Shown: one piece after another, positions 5,320-9,627 of the stretch
Position numbering within the stretch: the stretch's first letter is position 1
How the letters are laid out: each line of letters opens with the position of its first letter
Source: Bacillota bacterium
GTDB lineage: Bacteria; Bacillota; Clostridia; Oscillospirales; Ruminococcaceae
Direction of reading: 5' to 3'
NCBI GenBank assembly: GCA_023456995.1
Contig: JAEWNU010000322.1
Coordinates: forward strand, 1-9,627
DNA length: 9,627 bases
Made by a program: the position numbers and the translations under genes
Notes under the pieces: model-generated
The model's database searches: none
What the model was told of the DNA's origin: nothing
What the model saw: the letters and a program-made list of their open reading frames with translations, nothing else

Positions 5320-6018
5320 ATGCGAGTTAAAACGAGCCTTTCTGAAAGAATTTCCGACGCAATCTATGAGCAGATCGTCACATTGAAAAAGTATGCGCCA
5401 GGCGATAAGCTGCCTAATGAAAATGACCTTTCCAGTGAGTTTGGCGTCAGCCGCGCCACGCTGCGCGAGGCTATCCGTGCATTGGTCACGCAGGGGGTAC
5501 TCGAAGTATCGCACGGGCGGGGGACCTTTGTGTCAAAAGAGGTTAAACATTATCGTGATATTCAGTTTGGCGATTTGGGTAAGCTGCGTATGAAGCTGAT
5601 GGATTTATTTGAACTGCGGCGTGTTGTAGAGACCGAGGCGGTGGCAATGGCCTGTGAGCGTGCCGGAGATGAAGAGATTGAGACGATCCTTGCTTTGGGG
5701 CAACAAGTTGTTGAATGCATTAACGAGCGGGCGGGCAGAACCCCCGCAGATGAGCAGTTTCACCAAGCGATTGCCGCGGCATCACACAACGAATTTATGG
5801 TACACCTCGTGCCGATGATCTACCGTGCGGTGAGCGATACCCTTGTCCGAATGGGGACTGATGAACTGTTTGCCAAAAGCACTTTACAGGATCATGCGCT
5901 GATTATGGAAGCGCTTTCGTGTCGAGATGCGGCCATGGCACGTAACGCAATGGCTATACATATGAGCCATGCCATCAAGTCGCTAAAGGCGGGAGACGAT
6001 TCGGACAAGATGGTGTGA
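5320..6018 (+). CDS. GntR family transcriptional regulator, FadR/FCD subfamily
   Basis: DNA-binding regulator of 232 aa. The N-terminal winged helix-turn-helix (about residues 5-74) shows the GntR signature: PGDKLPNENDLSSEFGVSRATLREAIRAL (positions 27-55, key residues P32, E34, S44-R45, R49-E50) and the wing HGRGTFV (65-71). The all-helical FCD ligand domain spans about 95-222. Its metal-binding residues appear intact: Asp144 and His148 in a DxxxH motif, His192 and His214, as in FCD proteins that bind small carboxylic acids. The open frame extends back to a TTG at 5296 and an ATG at 5299, but GntR proteins usually start about 10 residues before the first helix, and GGGGA plus AGG precede 5320, so 5320 is preferred. 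It is divergent from the NTPase-oxidoreductase operon and is therefore its likely regulator, with a 2-oxoacid or related acid as possible effector (inference). Confidence 0.93.
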   Translation: MRVKTSLSERISDAIYEQIVTLKKYAPGDKLPNENDLSSEFGVSRATLREAIRALVTQGVLEVSHGRGTFVSKEVKHYRDIQFGDLGKLRMKLMDLFELRRVVETEAVAMACERAGDEEIETILALGQQVVECINERAGRTPADEQFHQAIAAASHNEFMVHLVPMIYRAVSDTLVRMGTDELFAKSTLQDHALIMEALSCRDAAMARNAMAIHMSHAIKSLKAGDDSDKMV

Positions 6019-6074
6019 ATCCATACAAAACGCAGCCGAGGCGGTTGCATCTTTGCGAGAGGCCTTAGCAAACT

Positions 6075-6128
6075 AAAAACACCCCGTAGTGCTGGGCGCG
6101 AATAGCGCCGACTCTACGGGGTGTTTTT
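6075..6128. terminator. Bidirectional terminator between convergent regulator and pump genes
   Basis: A perfect 15-bp inverted repeat (6075-6089 and 6114-6128; AAAAACACCCCGTAG and its complement) enclosing a 24-base loop. The loop carries its own 5-bp stem, GGCGC (6095-6099) with GCGCC (6105-6109). Both strands end in CGGGGTGTTTTT, so it can stop the regulator transcript from the left and the pump transcript from the right. The remaining bases of 6019-6151 show nothing else. Confidence 0.9.
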
Positions 6129-6151
6129 GATATGCAACTAAGAGATTTACT

Positions 6152-9100
6152 TTAGTTTAATCCAGCATCCTTCGCTGCTTTCTTCGCTGCTTTTTTTGCC
6201 TCTTTCTTTTCCTTTTTAAGCTGTTTTTTGTGCAGCCTTTCCTGCTTGTCAAACATCAGGTAAAAGGTCGGTATTAGCAGCAGTGTAAGTGCGGTTGAAG
6301 TGATCATGCCACCGATGATGACCAACGCAAGGCCGCGCATCAGCGCTGCATTTCCGCCGATACCAATTGCCATGGGCAACATACCTAGCACTGTGGTCAG
6401 CGTGGTCATGAAGATCGGGCGCATACGCAACATTCCGGAGGTGAGCAAAGCGTCTTCAGCAGAAAGCCCACGCTCTTGGCGCATATTGTTGGCAGTGTCG
6501 ATAAACAGAATGCCATTGTTAACCACGATACCGGACAACATCAAAAAGCCGAGCAGTGATGGCATACTGATGGTGCTTTGGAACACATACAGACTTAAGA
6601 ATGATCCAATGAGCGCGAACGGAACCGAAATCATAACCACAATGGAGAACAGGGGGGACTCAAACTGCATGGCCATTACCATGAACACCAGTAAAACCGC
6701 CGTAACAATCGCCTGAATCAGCACGGTGAATTCTTCCATCATGCGTTCAGAGTCAGTGGTTTCAGTTAACTCAACCCCGTTCGGGAAGGCTAATCCTTCT
6801 GCCTGAGCTTTAAGCGTCTTTGAAAGAGTCTTAGGTGCGTCCGAAGCCGGTTGGCCTTTAACGGTGATGATATAACGACCGTTCTGACGCGAAATACTTA
6901 ATGGGCTGTTCGAGTATTCAATCGATGCAATATCCAACAGCGGCACAGGCATGCCGGCAGCATTTTGCAATGTGAGCGAAACAAGGTCGTTCACCGTTTC
7001 AAAGCTGTCTTCGGGGTATTCTACTCGTACCTCATATTCACGGCCGTTGTTCATGATTTCGCAGGCTTTGCTGCCCTGCATGATGGTGTAAATTTCACCC
7101 ATAACCTGCTTGGGCACAAGACCACGCGCGCTGGCTTTGACTGGATCGATTTTAATCTCGGCCTGAGGGTTACCAGTACCGACAGTGGAGCTAACGCGCA
7201 AAATGTGCGGATTCTGCCGCATCATGGCCTCAAGTTGAAGGGCACCTTCTTGTAGGCTGTCATAATCAGTTGATTGGACAAATAGCGAAATATCGGTGCC
7301 GCCGGTCATCTGAGCTGTCTGGCTCGAAGAAGAGACGCTGATATCGCAGTCAACCGGGTTTCCGATCTCTTTACGCCACTGATCAACCAGATCTTTAGTT
7401 TGAATTTTGTGACCCTTTTTCAGATATGCAGTGATAGAAGCGTCAGCAGTATTTCCCATCAACGTTGACATACCCGTAGTGCCGGAAACCATTGAGTAGT
7501 GGTCGACATCCGGGTGGCTTGTAACCATTTCTTCGAGCGGGGCAAGTAACTCGCCGACTCGGTCAAGGTTTGTGCCCGGGCGCACATTGAGCCCAATTGT
7601 GATAATGCCGTCGTCGGTTTCAGGCAGCAGTTCCATTCCGATAAAGGGCACCAATGCAACTGAGGCAACTAAAAGCACAATGGCAACCAGCACCACCGCT
7701 TTTTTGTGGCGGAAGGTTTTGGGCAAAAACACGGCGTAAGAAGCGGAGATTTTATCCATAAACCGCATCATGAAGTTGCTATCCTTCTCGACAGGTTTAA
7801 GACGGTAGAACACCAGTGGAACAATGGTAAGCGCCGCGATAAGTGATGCGATCAGCGAGAACACAATGGTGAAGCACAGCTGACCGAACAACTGACCCGA
7901 AAGGCCCTTAACAAATGCGATGGGTAAAAATACGACTACGGTGGTGGCGGTGGAGGCGATAATCGAACTTGCCACCACTTTTGTGCCCTCCAACGCGGCT
8001 GAGTGGTAAGATTCGGTTCCGCACTTGATTCTGAAGCAGCTCTCGATTACAACGATGGAGTTATCCACCATCATACCAACGCCAATAACCAAACCGCCTA
8101 ACGATAGCATGTTAAACGAGAAGCCCATGGCGCTCATGGCCAGCATCGTCACCAACAAAGAAAGCGGAATGGAGGAACCAACGATGACCGAGGCACGCCA
8201 GTCACCCAAAAAGATAAATAGCACGAACATGGCGAGCACAACGCCGAGCAGCAGGGTTTCAACAACGGCGATAATAGCGGAAAGAATGCGCTCGCTGGCG
8301 TCATCAATGACTTCAAGCTTAATGCCCTTGTTTGAACTGTTGATTTCATTAACGACCTTCTTGACCGAATTGGCCATGGAAACGGTCGAAGCGCTTTGGC
8401 GTTTTGAAATGCTTAATGTAACGTTTTCAAGGCCGTTATAATAGCTTAAAGAATCCTGCTTTTGCTTAGCCTGGTAAACATTTGCGACATCTGACAGGTG
8501 GATGGTGTCGCCGCTCCTCAGCGTAATGGGCAGATGGCGCAGCTGCTCAGCAGTGTTGTAACTGACGCCGCCGCGCAGCGTCAGGTCAAGATTGCTTTGC
8601 TCAATGCTGCCAGCGGGCAGAGAAAAGTCCGCCATACCTACGATGCTTGAAAGACTGCTCATCGTTAGGCCATATTGCGCCATCTTTTCGCGCTTGAGTT
8701 CAATTTTAATATAGTCTGCTGAACCGCCCGAAATGTCCACCGAGGCAACACCGCCCAGCTTTTCAATCTCAGGCTTAATTTCTTCTTCGATGTAGTATTT
8801 GAGGTCTACGTCGCCGGTGGCAACAGCTGAAAGGGTGACGACCGGCATCATATCCATGTTCATCTCAAATACAATGGGGTCCTGCGCGTCCTCAGGCAGC
8901 TGGTTGCGGTACATATCGATATTGTTTTTTAGGTCGGAATGCGCTTCATCCATATTTGTGCCGTATTCCAGCTCCAAAAAAACAGCCGAAGCATTTTCCA
9001 TCGACATCGACTCGATGTTCTTGACGCCGCTTAAGGTGGAGGAGGCGTCTTCTATGTAGGATGTGACCTGCTTTTCAACATCTTGAGGAGATGCCCCAGG

Positions 9101-9256
9101 GTAGGGTGTATACACGATCAGCATGGGCATCTCAATGTCGGGCATCAGCTCCAAAGGGGTGGAGAAAATGGTACTAGAACCAAAAATGAGTAGTGCCAGC
9201 ACGAGGATGCAGACCGAAACTGGACGCTTTAAAGCTGCTTTTGTTAAACCGGTCAC
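6152..9256 (-). CDS. RND efflux transporter permease (AcrB/SwrC-like, HAE1 type)
   Basis: A full-length 1034-residue proton-driven exporter of the cytoplasmic membrane. It has the RND duplicate layout: TM1 at about 12-31, a large outer loop to about 320, a TM bundle about 325-485, TM7 about 519-538, a second loop to about 840, and a TM bundle about 843-1003. PDIEMPMLIVYTPYPGASPQDVE (40-62) is the usual post-TM1 signature. TM4 reads GMMVDNSIVVIES (394-406): Asp398 keeps one proton-relay acid, while the second Asp of AcrB is Asn399. TM10 reads GIVVNNGILFID (909-920) with Asn where AcrB has the relay Lys. This pattern is common in the Gram-positive SwrC-like branch. The C-terminus (1004-1034) is unusually rich in Lys and Ala. 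It starts with GTG behind GAGGAGG (9265-9271), three bases after the adaptor stop, so the two are coupled. Substrates are not predictable; drugs, lipopeptides or lipids are options. Confidence 0.95.
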   Translation of the reverse strand: MTGLTKAALKRPVSVCILVLALLIFGSSTIFSTPLELMPDIEMPMLIVYTPYPGASPQDVEKQVTSYIEDASSTLSGVKNIESMSMENASAVFLELEYGTNMDEAHSDLKNNIDMYRNQLPEDAQDPIVFEMNMDMMPVVTLSAVATGDVDLKYYIEEEIKPEIEKLGGVASVDISGGSADYIKIELKREKMAQYGLTMSSLSSIVGMADFSLPAGSIEQSNLDLTLRGGVSYNTAEQLRHLPITLRSGDTIHLSDVANVYQAKQKQDSLSYYNGLENVTLSISKRQSASTVSMANSVKKVVNEINSSNKGIKLEVIDDASERILSAIIAVVETLLLGVVLAMFVLFIFLGDWRASVIVGSSIPLSLLVTMLAMSAMGFSFNMLSLGGLVIGVGMMVDNSIVVIESCFRIKCGTESYHSAALEGTKVVASSIIASTATTVVVFLPIAFVKGLSGQLFGQLCFTIVFSLIASLIAALTIVPLVFYRLKPVEKDSNFMMRFMDKISASYAVFLPKTFRHKKAVVLVAIVLLVASVALVPFIGMELLPETDDGIITIGLNVRPGTNLDRVGELLAPLEEMVTSHPDVDHYSMVSGTTGMSTLMGNTADASITAYLKKGHKIQTKDLVDQWRKEIGNPVDCDISVSSSSQTAQMTGGTDISLFVQSTDYDSLQEGALQLEAMMRQNPHILRVSSTVGTGNPQAEIKIDPVKASARGLVPKQVMGEIYTIMQGSKACEIMNNGREYEVRVEYPEDSFETVNDLVSLTLQNAAGMPVPLLDIASIEYSNSPLSISRQNGRYIITVKGQPASDAPKTLSKTLKAQAEGLAFPNGVELTETTDSERMMEEFTVLIQAIVTAVLLVFMVMAMQFESPLFSIVVMISVPFALIGSFLSLYVFQSTISMPSLLGFLMLSGIVVNNGILFIDTANNMRQERGLSAEDALLTSGMLRMRPIFMTTLTTVLGMLPMAIGIGGNAALMRGLALVIIGGMITSTALTLLLIPTFYLMFDKQERLHKKQLKKEKKEAKKAAKKAAKDAGLN
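6170..6193 (-). repeat. 12-bp perfect tandem repeat in the pump gene tail
   Basis: Two adjacent identical copies of CTTCGCTGCTTT (6170-6181 and 6182-6193, plus-strand reading), encoding KAAK twice on the minus strand. A degraded relative follows at about 6194-6205. Being in frame and a multiple of three, copy-number change would lengthen or shorten the lysine/alanine tail without a frameshift. Confidence 0.85.
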
Positions 9257-9259
9257 CTG

Positions 9260-9627
9260 TTAAACCTCCTCGCTGACTTCTACAGTTACGCCGTCAGCCA
9301 GATTTGGATTCCAGGTGGTGATGACCAGCGTGGTATCGTCAAGCCCGGAGAGAACCTCTGCGTTGTCACCAGAAATAATACCGATTTCAACAGGGGTTTT
9401 GACTGCAACATTATCAGACACGGTATAAACGTAGGCGGAGCCGTTGTCATAATAGACAGCCGACTGCGGGATGATAATGCTGTTTTGTGATTTGGCTGTC
9501 ATTGCGGTGAGCTTCACCGAAATACCTGAAAGCAGATTGGCTTCGGTCAGTAGACGGGCCTTAATGGGGAAGAGGCCACTGCTGGCGTCGATCATGGTGC
9601 CGATCTCGGTGATTTTAGCCTGATAAG
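9260..9627 (-). CDS. RND efflux periplasmic adaptor (membrane fusion protein), C-terminal part
   Basis: C-terminal part, about 121 residues, of the HlyD/AcrA-type adaptor that works with the RND pump encoded just downstream. The frame stays open to the window edge (YQAKITEIGTMIDASSGLFPIKARL), so the ATG at 9595 is internal and the gene begins outside. TEIGTMIDASSGLFPIKARL matches the beta-barrel segment of adaptors (usual form: G.v..i.p.vd..tgt..v.a.). It is followed by LLSGISVKLTA, the IIIPQSAVYYDNGSAYVYTV segment and a membrane-proximal end, VEIGIISGDNAEVLSGL then GVTVEVSEEV. The last codons (GAG GAG GTT) double as the ribosome binding site of the pump gene. In a Gram-positive host it would be anchored outside the membrane by its missing N-terminus; no TolC-like channel is seen here. 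Confidence 0.93.
   Translation of the reverse strand, partial: YQAKITEIGTMIDASSGLFPIKARLLTEANLLSGISVKLTAMTAKSQNSIIIPQSAVYYDNGSAYVYTVSDNVAVKTPVEIGIISGDNAEVLSGLDDTTLVITTWNPNLADGVTVEVSEEV
9265..9271 (-). promoter_or_regulatory. Ribosome binding site of the pump gene inside the adaptor gene
   Basis: GAGGAGG on the minus strand, eight bases before the GTG at 9256 and formed by the last Glu-Glu codons of the adaptor. It supports GTG as the start and translational coupling of the pair. Confidence 0.8.

Noticed and set aside
8025..8441. Plus-strand 138-codon frames opposite the RND pump gene (also 6300-6716)
   Set aside because: Shadows of the hydrophobic RND coding frame; Thr/Ser/Met-rich translations with no motif.
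1..9627. CRISPR array, tRNA, rRNA, insertion sequence, toxin-antitoxin or defence system
   Set aside because: No direct-repeat/spacer pattern, no tRNA-like fold, no transposase or terminal repeats, and every sizeable conserved frame is assigned to ordinary transport, metabolism or regulation.

Overview
The window looks like chromosome from an anaerobic Firmicute, probably a member of the Clostridia (Oscillospiraceae-like). Supporting points are the four-subunit ferredoxin-linked 2-oxoacid oxidoreductase, the strong Gram-positive-style Shine-Dalgarno sequences, a moderate base composition, and an RND pump of the Gram-positive (SwrC-like) type. This placement is inferred from gene content and protein style only. 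I see no phage, transposon, CRISPR, tRNA or rRNA.

Layout. (a) 1-500, plus strand: the 3' part of the phosphate-transport ATPase gene pstB. It is followed by a strong hairpin at 539-580, not by phoU. (b) 681-1580, minus strand: a lone gene for a membrane-anchored extracellular protein of unknown function. (c) 1758-5084, minus strand: a five-gene operon read right to left. It encodes a P-loop NTPase, then the delta (2x[4Fe-4S]), alpha (VorB-like), beta (TPP-binding) and gamma subunits of a 2-oxoacid:ferredoxin oxidoreductase. It ends at a clean bidirectional terminator (1707-1738). (d) 5085-5319: an AT-rich divergent control region with a good promoter in each direction and candidate operator dyads. 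(e) 5320-6018, plus strand: an FCD-type GntR regulator. (f) 6075-6128: a bidirectional terminator between convergent genes. (g) 6152-9627, minus strand: an RND efflux pump gene preceded by its adaptor (membrane fusion protein) gene, which runs off the right edge.

How the genes may work together. The oxidoreductase would oxidatively decarboxylate a 2-oxoacid (best guess a branched-chain one such as 3-methyl-2-oxobutanoate) to the acyl-CoA and pass electrons to ferredoxin through the delta subunit. The divergent GntR/FCD protein is the obvious candidate regulator, since its FCD metal-binding residues are intact and a 12-bp dyad overlaps the operon's predicted -10 element. The NTPase at the head of the operon is the least understood member; an accessory or maturation role is only a hypothesis. 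The efflux pair is a separate unit. Several annotated starts were moved to internal ATGs because the ribosome binding sites clearly favour them.

I did not find a demonstrably new system. The points most worth following up are the operon-leading NTPase, the orphan anchored protein, the candidate operators, and the lysine-rich tail of the pump.
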